Assembly (NCBI GenBank): GCA_900548385.1
Contig: URKJ01000040.1
Span: 1-48,187 of the forward strand
Direction: 5' to 3'
DNA length: 48,187 bases
DNA from: an uncultured bacterium
GTDB lineage: Bacteria; Verrucomicrobiota; Lentisphaeria; Victivallales; UBA1829
This document shows positions 8,233 to 15,903 of this stretch, in pieces; position 1 is the first letter of the stretch, and every line of letters begins with the position of its first letter. Both the position numbers and the translations under genes were made by a program. The notes beneath the pieces were generated by a model that was not told where the DNA came from, did not search any database, and saw only the letters and a list, made by a program, of their open reading frames with translations.

Positions 8233-9087
8233 TCAGACAAAAGGTCTGTTTTTCGGTTCTGCTTCGCAGTTTTTCCGGTGTTCATTCCGGTAACGCAGGG
8301 GAGGAACGCCGGTGATCCGCTTGATCAGACGGCTGAAGCGGCAGAGGTTTTCTACGCCTGAACGTCTGGCGATTTCAGCGACCGGAAGATCAGTTCCGCG
8401 CAGAAGAGACATTCCGTGATGCGCCCGCACCGCCAACAGATATTCGCCCGGAGTCCGGTGCATTTTCCTGTGAAATGCGCGGGAGAGCGTAGCGCGGTGA
8501 ATGCCCAGTTTGTCACAGAGGAAGTTGATGTCAAGCAACGGGTTCTGGAATGAGCTCTGGATCAGCCTGACACACTCGCTGACGGCGGATTCCGAATTGG
8601 AAACGGGATCTTTCGGGGTTCCGGCGAGAGCCAGCAATTCCGCGATCCAGCTGATGTGCATCCGCATTTGAAACGGGTCGTTTCTTGTTACGCTTTCCGC
8701 GAGCCGGTCGAATAAATCCGTCGGGCATTTTCCGGCGCCGCGAATATGGCGCGGGTAGCCGTAGGAGAGCATGAAATCGGCGGCGCGCACGCCCTCGAAG
8801 CAGAGCCAGCAGTCGTTCCAGTTGGTGGAAACCGCCCGGTAGGAGTGGTCTTCTCCCGGAAGATAATAAAAGAAATCGCCCGGATGCAGAATGTAGCGGC
8901 GGTCGTAGAGAGTCACCTCACCGATCCCGCTGACGCTCCAGATGATCTGGACGAACGTGTTGACGAGCCCGCTCGGCGCTTCCCCTTCGCCTTCTCTGTA
9001 AGAATGCCGCCCGACGCTGAGCAGATAAAATGGAAGCGGGACCGGGATTTTCCGGTATGCGTCTTTCCGAAGATTCATGTTGTACAT
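8233..9087 (-). CDS. AraC-family transcriptional regulator beside the pseudopilin-GH16 operon
   Basis: The 284-residue product has an N-terminal cupin-like ligand pocket (ILHPGDFFYYLPGEDHSYR) and a C-terminal pair of HTH motifs, with LLDINFLCDKLGIHRATLSR and, further on, PVAEIARRSGVENLCRFSRL. The C-terminus FKRITGVPPLRYR-like pattern appears as IKRITGVPPLRYR. Start 9087 is chosen for the AGGAG site 8 bases upstream. The gene is divergent from the pseudopilin-GH16 operon, with a 14 bp AT palindrome in the shared region. I infer it senses a glucan product and switches on the GH16 operon. Confidence 0.85.
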   Translation of the reverse strand: MYNMNLRKDAYRKIPVPLPFYLLSVGRHSYREGEGEAPSGLVNTFVQIIWSVSGIGEVTLYDRRYILHPGDFFYYLPGEDHSYRAVSTNWNDCWLCFEGVRAADFMLSYGYPRHIRGAGKCPTDLFDRLAESVTRNDPFQMRMHISWIAELLALAGTPKDPVSNSESAVSECVRLIQSSFQNPLLDINFLCDKLGIHRATLSRAFHRKMHRTPGEYLLAVRAHHGMSLLRGTDLPVAEIARRSGVENLCRFSRLIKRITGVPPLRYRNEHRKNCEAEPKNRPFV

Positions 9088-9141
9088 ACGGCTTCTCCTG
9101 ATCGTTATACAAAATAGCAAAAAAATGCAACATTATGGGGA

Positions 9142-9170
9142 TTGTCATTTCCGATACTATATAGTATAAT
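9142..9170 (+). promoter_or_regulatory. Promoter of pseudopilin-GH16 operon with internal palindrome
   Basis: TTGTCA at 9142-9147 and TATAAT at 9165-9170 with a 17 bp spacer. The spacer and -10 contain a perfect 14 bp palindrome, ATACTATATAGTAT (9154-9167), a possible protein-binding site or simply promoter sequence. It places the transcript start near 9177, which rules out the upstream ATG at 9178 as the start. Confidence 0.75.
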
Positions 9171-9219
9171 ATGAAAAGTGCAACCGTTATCGGAAAATTT
9201 AAATAAGGAGATTTTGATT

Positions 9220-9975
9220 ATGTTGCAGAGAAGAATTTGTGTCCGTTCCGGATTTACCATCGTGGAGCTCCTTGTGGTCGTGGCGATCATCATGATCCTT
9301 GCCGCCCTGCTTCTGCCCGCTTTGAATGCGGCGAAACAGAAAGGGCAGGCGATCAACTGCACGGCGAATCTGAAACAGCTGACGACCGCCGCCCAGAGCT
9401 ATTATGATGATTTCGGATTCGGCGTGCAGGGGGTGACCGCACAGCATATCCGTTGGCAGTCGCCGCTGATGGAGCGTTATATCTATCCGCAGAAAGCCCG
9501 TTCCTCCACGATGTTCAATGCGCAGGTTCTGCATCTTCAGAAGCTGGATGATGATGGAGACCGCAGCGATTCCGCACGGGTCAAAGCCTACGGCGTGTTT
9601 GCCTGTCCCGCCCAGACCGCAGCCAATTACACACATCCGTTTCAGGAGGCGAATCACTACGGGATCAACCGCTTTATGAGTAAAGAGATGCCGTCAACCA
9701 TTTATGGCGTCGGCTATGACGGGACCGTGCGTTACAGCCGGGTGAGGCGTCCGACACAGCGGATGCTGATTGCCGACGTCAAGGGAAGCGGAGAGAACGC
9801 CTATTCGCCGAAAGATCTTGCCGGTATTGATTTCCGTCATCTTGCCCGTTCCAATTTTGCGTTTCTTGACGGACATGTGGAAAGCCGTAACCGGAATGTG
9901 GTGCCGACTCCCGACTGGGGCAGCGGCGGGCGTTCCTATTTCTGGGGCAATCACCCCTATCCGGGCAACGAATAA
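9220..9975 (+). CDS. H-X9-DG pseudopilin (prepilin-type N-terminal domain)
   Basis: The 251-residue product has a short basic leader (RRICVRSG) and then FTIVELLVVVAIIMILAALL, the prepilin peptidase cleavage and methylation site with its hydrophobic assembly helix and Glu5. The C-terminus has HLARSNFAFLDGHVE, the H-X9-DG motif of this large pseudopilin-like family in Planctomycetota, Verrucomicrobiota and Lentisphaerota. Start 9220 follows a strong TAAGGAG site. It is the first gene of an operon with a secreted GH16 enzyme 39 bp downstream. It probably sits in the inner membrane or a pseudopilus; its exact role is unknown. Confidence 0.9.
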   Translation: MLQRRICVRSGFTIVELLVVVAIIMILAALLLPALNAAKQKGQAINCTANLKQLTTAAQSYYDDFGFGVQGVTAQHIRWQSPLMERYIYPQKARSSTMFNAQVLHLQKLDDDGDRSDSARVKAYGVFACPAQTAANYTHPFQEANHYGINRFMSKEMPSTIYGVGYDGTVRYSRVRRPTQRMLIADVKGSGENAYSPKDLAGIDFRHLARSNFAFLDGHVESRNRNVVPTPDWGSGGRSYFWGNHPYPGNE

Positions 9976-10014
9976 CCGGCGTTCGATTTTCAGACAAACT
10001 GCAAAGGAGGTTGC

Positions 10015-10869
10015 ATGAATACAAAAAAATTGATTCTTTATGTCGCCGCCGTTCTTCTGGCGGGTTCGTGGAGCGTAAACGCGGATTCCGGGAAAGCTCC
10101 GTCGGAGTGGAAACTCATCTGGGCAGATGAGTTTGACAAAGACGGAAAGCCCGATCCGGCGAAGTGGAAACCGGAAAATACCGGTTTTCTGCGCAATAAA
10201 GAGGAACAATGGTACACGGATTCCCAGGAAAACGCATTTGTCAAAGACGGTTTCCTGCATCTGGTCGCCAGAAAAGCCGATTTGCCGAATCCGTGGTACA
10301 AACCCGGTTCTGCGAACTGGAAGCTCAACCGTGAGCGGATCGGTATTACTTCCGCGGGACTGATTACCTCCGGGCTCTTTGCCTTTCAGTACGGCCGGGT
10401 GGAAATGCGTGCCAGAATGCCGAAAGGAAAAGGGGTATGGCCCGCGTTCTGGATGATCGGGACCGACAAGCGCAAAGGCGGCTGGCCCGCGATCGGCGAA
10501 GTTGATATTTTTGAATACATGGGCCGTGAACCCGGAAAATCAAAAGTGCAGGCGGCGGTGCACTGGAAGAATCCCGCCGGGAAATATCAGCAGAAAAACA
10601 AACAGCTCAAAGACGTTGATCTTTCCGGGGACTTTCATCTGTTCGCAATGGAATGGGATGCGGATAAGATGGTCTTTTCCCTTGACGGGAAGGAGTTTTT
10701 CACATTTCCCATCGCTCCCTGTTCCGATGGAGATTTCAACGCGTTCCGCGCCCCGCATTTTCTGCTGGTGAACCTTGCGGTGGGCGGTACGCTTGGCGGA
10801 AAGGTCGATCCCGGTATTTTTCCGGCGGAATACCTGATTGACTATATCCGGGTTTATCAGAAGAAATAA
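10015..10869 (+). CDS. Secreted GH16 family beta-glucanase-like enzyme
   Basis: GH16 enzymes cleave beta-1,3/1,4-glucans, agars or carrageenans with retention. The 284-residue product has a signal peptide (KKLILYVAAVLLAGSWS, cleavage about residue 24), then the jelly-roll domain. The catalytic signature is GEVDIFEYMG with Glu162 as nucleophile, Asp164 as helper and Glu167 as acid/base. Aromatic cleft residues GVWPAFWMIG precede it, and the C-terminus has FLLVNLAVGG and IDYIRVYQKK, as in laminarinases. An AGGAGG site precedes ATG 10015. It follows the pseudopilin gene and is closed by a hairpin terminator. The substrate is most likely a beta-1,3-glucan, from overall similarity only. Confidence 0.93.
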   Translation: MNTKKLILYVAAVLLAGSWSVNADSGKAPSEWKLIWADEFDKDGKPDPAKWKPENTGFLRNKEEQWYTDSQENAFVKDGFLHLVARKADLPNPWYKPGSANWKLNRERIGITSAGLITSGLFAFQYGRVEMRARMPKGKGVWPAFWMIGTDKRKGGWPAIGEVDIFEYMGREPGKSKVQAAVHWKNPAGKYQQKNKQLKDVDLSGDFHLFAMEWDADKMVFSLDGKEFFTFPIAPCSDGDFNAFRAPHFLLVNLAVGGTLGGKVDPGIFPAEYLIDYIRVYQKK

Positions 10870-10877
10870 GAGAATTT

Positions 10878-10906
10878 CCGCCCGGAGGATTGTTGACTCC
10901 GGGCGG
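10878..10906. terminator. Bidirectional hairpin between GH16 and ADP-ribosylglycohydrolase-like genes
   Basis: CCGCCCGGAG (10878-10887) pairs perfectly with CTCCGGGCGG (10897-10906) across a 9-base loop, between two convergent genes. No T-run follows. Confidence 0.75.
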
Positions 10907-10913
10907 ATCGGGA

Positions 10914-12362
10914 TCATCGCCGGAATGCGTTTGGAAGCCAGTGGTTCTTCGTGTCGGCGATACCGAACAGCAAGTCTGCGTGTTTCATCTCCGGAGTTGC
11001 CGGGGCGAGTCCGATCAGCAGCTTGTGGAGCCCCGCTTTGAGTTCAAACTCTGCAAGCTGATTCTGCATGGCGCGATGAAACGCCGGAACCATTCCGCCG
11101 CATTCCCGTCCGAACCGGAACACTCCGTCCACCCATACCTGCATATTGGCAGGGGTATTGACCAGCAGACGCACCACGCGGTCTGCTTCGACCCGGAATT
11201 CCGTTTCCAGCATCAGCAGGGATTCTCCCGGAAGAGCGGAAAAGTCGATTGTCGTCAGGTTGCCCAGCAGCAGAACGGCTTCCGCATTGTCGGAAAGAGC
11301 CGGATTGAATTTCCGGAAGTCTCCGGCAAACCACGGATGGAACACGGATCGTCTGGCGGGGATTGCAAACGGTTTCAGGTCAAATTCTGTTTCCGGTGCG
11401 TCTTTCAGTGTGACGCGGTTCCGCAATCCGGCAACCAGTTCGGTGAATGCTTCCAGTGTTGCGGGCGGCTGGATTCCGCTGATTTCTTTGCTGACGACGA
11501 GGGAATGCCCGATCGGTTTCAGCCACTCTTCCGAAATCAGATCCGGGTTGATGATACCGAAAATCGCACCGACAGTGGCTCCGGTGCAGTCGGCGTCCTG
11601 ACCGCAGTTGACGGCGAGGCAGATCGTTTTGCCGAAATCCCCTTTTCCGAGCAGGAGCGCCATGATCATGAACGGCAGGTTCATTTTTACGTCGGTGAAA
11701 TTGGGACTTCCGTAATGGTTCATGATCTGTGTCCGCACACTTTCAAAGGTCCCGTTTTCACACCATGCGACAGTATCGCGGATTGCCCGTGCAAGAGTGG
11801 AGTCGCCGGGAATGCAGTCGAGTCCGGTCCGGATCAGTTTCCGTAAATCGGATTCCAGAAACGCCTGACTTTCGAGTGCGGCAAGGAACTGTTCCGCATA
11901 GATGCCGTTTCCCGCATGGTCGACGCAGGCGTCTTCGTATGCGTATTTCGCCGCGAGCGCGGGATTGCCGGGAGCAAGACATGCCCAGATCTCACTGCGG
12001 ATTGCCGCTCCGAGTCCGTCCGTGAACCAGTTGTCGTAAGAACCGCAGACCGGAGCGGGGATTCCGCGTTTGAGGTTGCGGATCGCAACTCCGTATTCGT
12101 CAAACGGAAAGTCGATGCATTCCGGCCACGCCTTTGCAAAATGATCCCGGCAGATGACTCCGTTCCAGTCCGTTGCAAGTTTGCATGCCCAAAGGATCTG
12201 CAAATCAAGATCATCGTTCGGCATCATGGTTGTCGGGACTGGATTGTAATAGGAGAGATTCAAGGGACCTGTGCTTCCCTCCCAGGGCTGTCCGAGTGTT
12301 CCGCCCACGGCTTTGCCAAGCCATGCGCCCAATACTTTTTTCCGGTAATCCGCGTCTGTCAT
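10914..12362 (-). CDS. ADP-ribosylglycohydrolase family protein
   Basis: The 482-residue product carries the ADP-ribosylglycohydrolase fold in its first 330 residues: GAWLGKAVGGTLG near the N-terminus, the metal-site stretch NDDLDLQ, and NCGQDADCTGATVGAIFG with the second set of metal-binding aspartates. The C-terminal 150 residues look like a separate beta-rich domain with LMLETEFRVE and PANMQVWVDG, perhaps carbohydrate-binding. No signal peptide is seen with the start at 12362, chosen for AAGGAG 6 bases upstream. Proteins of this type next to sugar genes are often of unknown substrate and may act on other N- or O-glycosides rather than ADP-ribosylated proteins. A palindrome lies at its transcript start. 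Confidence 0.85.
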   Translation of the reverse strand: MTDADYRKKVLGAWLGKAVGGTLGQPWEGSTGPLNLSYYNPVPTTMMPNDDLDLQILWACKLATDWNGVICRDHFAKAWPECIDFPFDEYGVAIRNLKRGIPAPVCGSYDNWFTDGLGAAIRSEIWACLAPGNPALAAKYAYEDACVDHAGNGIYAEQFLAALESQAFLESDLRKLIRTGLDCIPGDSTLARAIRDTVAWCENGTFESVRTQIMNHYGSPNFTDVKMNLPFMIMALLLGKGDFGKTICLAVNCGQDADCTGATVGAIFGIINPDLISEEWLKPIGHSLVVSKEISGIQPPATLEAFTELVAGLRNRVTLKDAPETEFDLKPFAIPARRSVFHPWFAGDFRKFNPALSDNAEAVLLLGNLTTIDFSALPGESLLMLETEFRVEADRVVRLLVNTPANMQVWVDGVFRFGRECGGMVPAFHRAMQNQLAEFELKAGLHKLLIGLAPATPEMKHADLLFGIADTKNHWLPNAFRR

Positions 12363-12390
12363 GCTGTCTCCTTTTTGATAAACTGTGCAC

Positions 12391-12403
12391 TGCAACTGTT
12401 GCA
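12391..12403. promoter_or_regulatory. Palindromic putative operator over the transcript start
   Basis: TGCAAC-T-GTTGCA is a perfect 13-base inverted repeat directly downstream of, and touching, the -10 box at 12403-12408. That position is typical for a repressor site. The regulator is unknown and I did not see a second copy in the window. Confidence 0.5.
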
Positions 12404-12431
12404 ATATAGGTGTGTTTTTTGAAAAAATCAA
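12403..12431 (-). promoter_or_regulatory. Promoter of the ADP-ribosylglycohydrolase-like gene
   Basis: On the minus strand TTGATT (12431-12426) and TATATT (12408-12403), spacer 17 bp. Confidence 0.65.
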
Positions 12432-12442
12432 TGGGACGGCAG

Positions 12443-12490
12443 GAAAAAAAAGAAAAATCGCTCCACCGGAAACAAGACCGGCGGAGCGAT
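12443..12490 (-). terminator. Rho-independent terminator of the FAD oxidoreductase gene
   Basis: Inverted arms at 12457-12469 and 12478-12490 pair with one mismatch, closed by an 8-base loop. Read on the minus strand the stem is followed by a long T-tract (12456-12443), the classic intrinsic terminator layout. Confidence 0.85.
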
Positions 12491-12512
12491 GAATGATTGG
12501 AGATCAGCAGTC

Positions 12513-13820
12513 TCAGAGTTTGACGCCCTGCGCCTGAAGTGCTGCCTGAACCTTGCGGATATCCACGTTGCGCGGCTCGACTCCGTCTTTGACGGCGATG
12601 GCGGCGGCGGTTCCAACTCCCTGACCGACATTCATGCAAATCGGCATGACGCGGAAATTGGAATGTGCTTTGTGGGTTCCGGAAATGTTGCGTCCCGAAA
12701 GGAGAAGACCGTCGATTTTCTCCGGTACACATGCGCGGTACGGAATCGTGTAGGCTCCCTTGGCTTTGAACTTGTGCTGTTCGCCGTTTTTATCGAGACC
12801 GGAACCTTCGACGTTGTGGATGTCAAAGTTAAACCAGTTTTTGGTGGCGATCCAGTCGTCAAATACACGCGCTTCGACGACATCCGCCGGAGTGATCGTG
12901 TACAGACCTTTGAAATGACGGGTTTCACGGACTCCGACATTCTGGGCGGAAGTGACGAGATAACAGTTTTCATATCCCGGAGCGAACTCGCGGAGGAACA
13001 TGACAATATCCGCCATCTGCTTCCGGCAGATAATTTCCGCTTTCGTCAGATCGTCGGCGTTTGTTCCGTCAATTCCGGTGACGTTCGTCATATTGACGCA
13101 GACTTCGCCGGGGATCCAGGTGGGGTAGAGCAGGACGTGACCGGCAGGTGCGGCAAGGTGCTGTCTGGCAAGCGACTGGATTTCCCCTTTCGGAACATCG
13201 ACCGTCGTTTCAAAACTGCCGGGCAGGATCGCTTTGGAGTAATTCACGCCGCCGATCCGGAACATCAGAGTGACGGGCTGGCATTTGGAATCTTCTTCGC
13301 GTCCAAGCTGATATTCCGCTCCCGCGCGTGCGGCGACATCGCCGTCTCCTGTGGCGTCAATAACGATTTTTCCCATGATTGCCTGCCGTCCGGATTTGCT
13401 TTCCGTAATGATGCCGCGGACTGCTCCGCCGTCCATGACGACACCGCACACAAAGGTATAAAGTTTAAGTTTCACTCCGGCTTCGGTCAGCATATCCAGC
13501 AGGACTTTTTTCAGGACTTCATGGTTGATCTGCTGGAGCCCTGCGCCCTGCCCGGCGAAAAAGATTCCGGATTTTTCCGCCTGAACACGATTCATCATCT
13601 CCCGGTACAGGTCTGAATCGGTTCCGCTGGTGAAATGGGACATCATGCCGCTTGTCGCCATTCCGCCGAGGCAGTTGAACTGTTCCACGAGAATCGTTTT
13701 TGCTCCGTTTCTCGCCGCCGCAATCGCTGCGGAATATCCGGCGGGGCCGCCTCCCGCGACGATCACGTCCGCACGATCCGCAATCTCAATTTTCCGTTCC
13801 GGTTCTGTGTAAAACTCCAT
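12513..13820 (-). CDS. FAD-dependent oxidoreductase (FAD_oxidored family)
   Basis: The 435-residue product has an N-terminal dinucleotide-binding fold (VIVAGGGPAG, with Gly23, Gly25 and Gly28), then CLGGMATSGMM, typical of the PF12831 group. DATGDGDVAARAGAEY and the C-terminal LLLSGRNISGTHKAH and GVGTAAAIAV complete the FAD domain. No export signal is seen. The ATG at 13820 follows AAGGAG. Relatives are common in Lentisphaerota and Planctomycetota beside glycosidases and are usually uncharacterised; some related flavoproteins oxidise sugars. It is monocistronic, with a strong terminator. Confidence 0.88.
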   Translation of the reverse strand: MEFYTEPERKIEIADRADVIVAGGGPAGYSAAIAAARNGAKTILVEQFNCLGGMATSGMMSHFTSGTDSDLYREMMNRVQAEKSGIFFAGQGAGLQQINHEVLKKVLLDMLTEAGVKLKLYTFVCGVVMDGGAVRGIITESKSGRQAIMGKIVIDATGDGDVAARAGAEYQLGREEDSKCQPVTLMFRIGGVNYSKAILPGSFETTVDVPKGEIQSLARQHLAAPAGHVLLYPTWIPGEVCVNMTNVTGIDGTNADDLTKAEIICRKQMADIVMFLREFAPGYENCYLVTSAQNVGVRETRHFKGLYTITPADVVEARVFDDWIATKNWFNFDIHNVEGSGLDKNGEQHKFKAKGAYTIPYRACVPEKIDGLLLSGRNISGTHKAHSNFRVMPICMNVGQGVGTAAAIAVKDGVEPRNVDIRKVQAALQAQGVKL

Positions 13821-13918
13821 AATGGCACTCCTTTTTCAGTGGTTATGAGTCAATTTACACCGGGAAAAGTATCAAAACCTTTGTTTCAGGCTCTTTTTTC
13901 CTTGAAAAATCACGGATT

Positions 13919-14587
13919 TCAAAAATTCCGTTTGTCATATCGGTTTTGGATTTTTTTCGGCGGGATGTATTTGGGAATAATTCCCCGGCGTGGTTGTTTG
14001 ACGACTACGGAAACGGTATTCGGTTCTCCTGCCCGAACTTGAAATGAGGTTACGATTGGGCTGTCGTGATTGACCAGACAAGCCGGGCTTTTGTCCTGTC
14101 CGCCGTCAATATAGAATTCCGCCCGGTGCTGAAGAATCCAGTTTTCCGGACGGAAAACATCCGGCTGACGTTCGGAATATTCTTTGAAATCACCGTTTTC
14201 CAGCAGTTTTCCGTTCAGGCGGACAGAATCGACCATCAGCCAGGTCCGTTCTTCGCCTTCCTTGCTCCAGCGTCCGCCGATCCGGATCCAGACTTTGCCG
14301 GACCGGTTCGGAACGAACGTGACAGAATATTCCGTCCACTCCTGTTTCAGCGGCTCTTTTGCTGCCATGGTAAGGACAAAGGGGGAATCTTCCCGGTACC
14401 ATCCTGCGTTATAAATATGTGCATCGGTTTGCTTTTGTCCGCGCAGAACAATGCGATCCGGAATTGCGTTGATGTCCATCCGGAGATAGGAATTCGTGTC
14501 TTTTTCCGGGATTTTATTCTGCGCCCCGGCAAATGCCGGGATCAGCGCCAACAGGAAAAAGAGTTTATTTCGGATTGAAAATTCCAT
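13919..14587 (-). CDS. Secreted protein with CBM-like beta-sandwich, unknown function
   Basis: The 222-residue product has a signal peptide (NKLFFLLALIPAFAGA, cleavage about residue 22) and a mature part with TEYSVTFVPNRSGKVWIRIGG and LLENGDFKEYSE, which recall the strands and Asn-Gly-Asp-Phe opening of CBM4-like carbohydrate-binding modules. No catalytic motif is recognised. Its start overlaps the end of the upstream lipoprotein gene by 23 bases and lacks a clear ribosome site, so expression probably depends on translational coupling. The CBM resemblance is by eye only. Confidence 0.6.
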   Translation of the reverse strand: MEFSIRNKLFFLLALIPAFAGAQNKIPEKDTNSYLRMDINAIPDRIVLRGQKQTDAHIYNAGWYREDSPFVLTMAAKEPLKQEWTEYSVTFVPNRSGKVWIRIGGRWSKEGEERTWLMVDSVRLNGKLLENGDFKEYSERQPDVFRPENWILQHRAEFYIDGGQDKSPACLVNHDSPIVTSFQVRAGEPNTVSVVVKQPRRGIIPKYIPPKKIQNRYDKRNF

Positions 14588-15107
14588 AGTTTTTTTCGCT
14601 GTTTTTAGCGATATTGAGCGCAGTGTTGCGGTCGAACGGACCGGTCATGATAACCGCTTCCGCTTCTTCTCCGAGCTGTGCCGGCTTGAAGATGCGATAC
14701 AGCACGCCATCGATGACTAATGCTACCTCCCGGCCTTTGAATGATATCGCAAGATTTCCCCAGAGCATTTTTCCGCGGCGGTCCAGCGTCAGCTTGAGAT
14801 CGCAGAATTGCGGATCCTCCTTGTTCAGCATGACCTCGACCTTCTCGATATTGCGCGAATGGATAAGGGAATGAGTGTTGATATAGACTTTTTTGCCATC
14901 AAATGTGGTGACTTCCTGTTCCAGAGTTTCGGAACGCGGATAGCGGACCACCTGATGAATGGAAAGGACGTAATCGGGAGTCGTTTCAAAGACACTGGGA
15001 TTCAGAAATTCATTCCGTTCGATGTTCTCAAGAGTTTTCAGAGTGTCACAGGAGGGCAGAAATGCGAATACGCAGACCGCCAACGCGAATACGGTTATAT
15101 TTTTCAT
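14565..15107 (-). CDS. Lipoprotein resembling the SecDF P1 head region
   Basis: The 180-residue product begins with a lipoprotein signal (FALAVCVFAFLPSC, lipobox Cys20). The mature part contains LKLTLDRRGKMLWGNL, GREVALVIDGVLY, EAVIMTGPFDRNTA and ends NSEKNYGIF, a pattern like the periplasmic P1 head of SecD. Unlike SecD it has no membrane domain, so I infer an envelope lipoprotein that borrowed this fold; it is not a preprotein translocase subunit. It is the first gene of a two-gene unit with the secreted protein at 13919-14587. Confidence 0.65.
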   Translation of the reverse strand: MKNITVFALAVCVFAFLPSCDTLKTLENIERNEFLNPSVFETTPDYVLSIHQVVRYPRSETLEQEVTTFDGKKVYINTHSLIHSRNIEKVEVMLNKEDPQFCDLKLTLDRRGKMLWGNLAISFKGREVALVIDGVLYRIFKPAQLGEEAEAVIMTGPFDRNTALNIAKNSEKNYGIFNPK

Positions 15108-15143
15108 ACGAATCAGGCTCCCTAATGTAAGTTTTCTGTGGAC

Positions 15144-15172
15144 ACTATAACATTGAAAGCGGAAAAATGCAA
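15144..15172 (-). promoter_or_regulatory. Promoter of the lipoprotein operon
   Basis: On the minus strand TTGCAT (15172-15167) and TATAGT (15149-15144), spacer 17 bp. The -35 overlaps by two bases the foot of the terminator hairpin of the rubrerythrin gene, so the two signals are tightly packed. Confidence 0.65.
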
Positions 15173-15204
15173 ATCCCGTATGGGATTTTCTCCATACGGG
15201 ATTT
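15171..15204 (-). terminator. Terminator of the reverse rubrerythrin gene
   Basis: AAATCCCGTATGG (15171-15183) and CCATACGGGATTT (15192-15204) form a perfect 13 bp stem with an 8-base loop. On the minus strand a broken T-run (GCATTTTTCC) follows. Confidence 0.85.
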
Positions 15205-15228
15205 GGCTTGAACAGATTCTGAAAGGAC

Positions 15229-15783
15229 TTATTTGCTGAAATAGCGTTTCAGAAGACCTTCAAAAGCGGCTCCGTGACGGGCTTCGTCTTTCGCCATTTC
15301 ATGAACGGTGTCATGGATGGCATCGTAGCCGAGTTCTTTTGCGCGTTTGGCAATGTCGAGCTTGCCGGCGCAGGCACCGTGTTCCGCTTCAACACGCATT
15401 TTGAGATTGGTTTTCGTGCAGGGAGCAACGACTTCTCCGAGGAGTTCGCCGAATTTCGCTGCGTGTTCCGCTTCTTCAAATGCAATGCGCTTGTAGGCTT
15501 CCGCGACTTCCGGATAACCTTCGCGTTCAGCCTGACGGCTCATCGCAAGATACATGCCGACTTCGGTGCATTCTCCGGTAAAGTGAGCTCTGAGACCTTC
15601 GAGAACTTCTTTGTCTTCCACTTTGCCGTCGCCGACGTGATGTTCGGTTGCCCAGGAAAGTTTTTCCCCGTTTTCCACTTTTTCAACGAATTTAGCGGCG
15701 GGAGCTTTGCACTGGGGGCAGAATTCGGGGGCGGAGTCACCTTCGTGAACATAGCCGCAGACGGAGCAGACAAATTTTTTCAT
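15229..15783 (-). CDS. Reverse rubrerythrin (rubredoxin domain then diiron domain)
   Basis: The 184-residue product has an N-terminal rubredoxin-like Fe(Cys)4 site (Cys6, Cys9, Cys22, Cys25) followed by a ferritin-like four-helix domain with ECTEVGMYL, FEEAEHAAKF, EAEHGACAG and DEARHGAAFEG, the usual diiron ligands. This domain order is the reverse of classical rubrerythrin and matches clostridial reverse rubrerythrins, which reduce hydrogen peroxide and oxygen to water using NADH-derived electrons. It is cytoplasmic. It points to an anaerobic lifestyle. Its own promoter and terminator make it a single-gene unit. Confidence 0.93.
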   Translation of the reverse strand: MKKFVCSVCGYVHEGDSAPEFCPQCKAPAAKFVEKVENGEKLSWATEHHVGDGKVEDKEVLEGLRAHFTGECTEVGMYLAMSRQAEREGYPEVAEAYKRIAFEEAEHAAKFGELLGEVVAPCTKTNLKMRVEAEHGACAGKLDIAKRAKELGYDAIHDTVHEMAKDEARHGAAFEGLLKRYFSK

Positions 15784-15852
15784 TTCTTTTATCCTTGATT
15801 TAGTTTGATTGTTGTCAGCCGGATTTCCGGCAGTTCCTCCTGATGGGAATTT

Positions 15853-15880
15853 AATGTAGCACAGGTGTAAAAAAAGTCAA
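15853..15880 (-). promoter_or_regulatory. Promoter of the reverse rubrerythrin gene
   Basis: On the minus strand TTGACT (15880-15875) and TACATT (15858-15853), spacer 16 bp. Confidence 0.6.
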
Positions 15881-15903
15881 GTAAAAATAAGAATAATTCT
15901 TAA

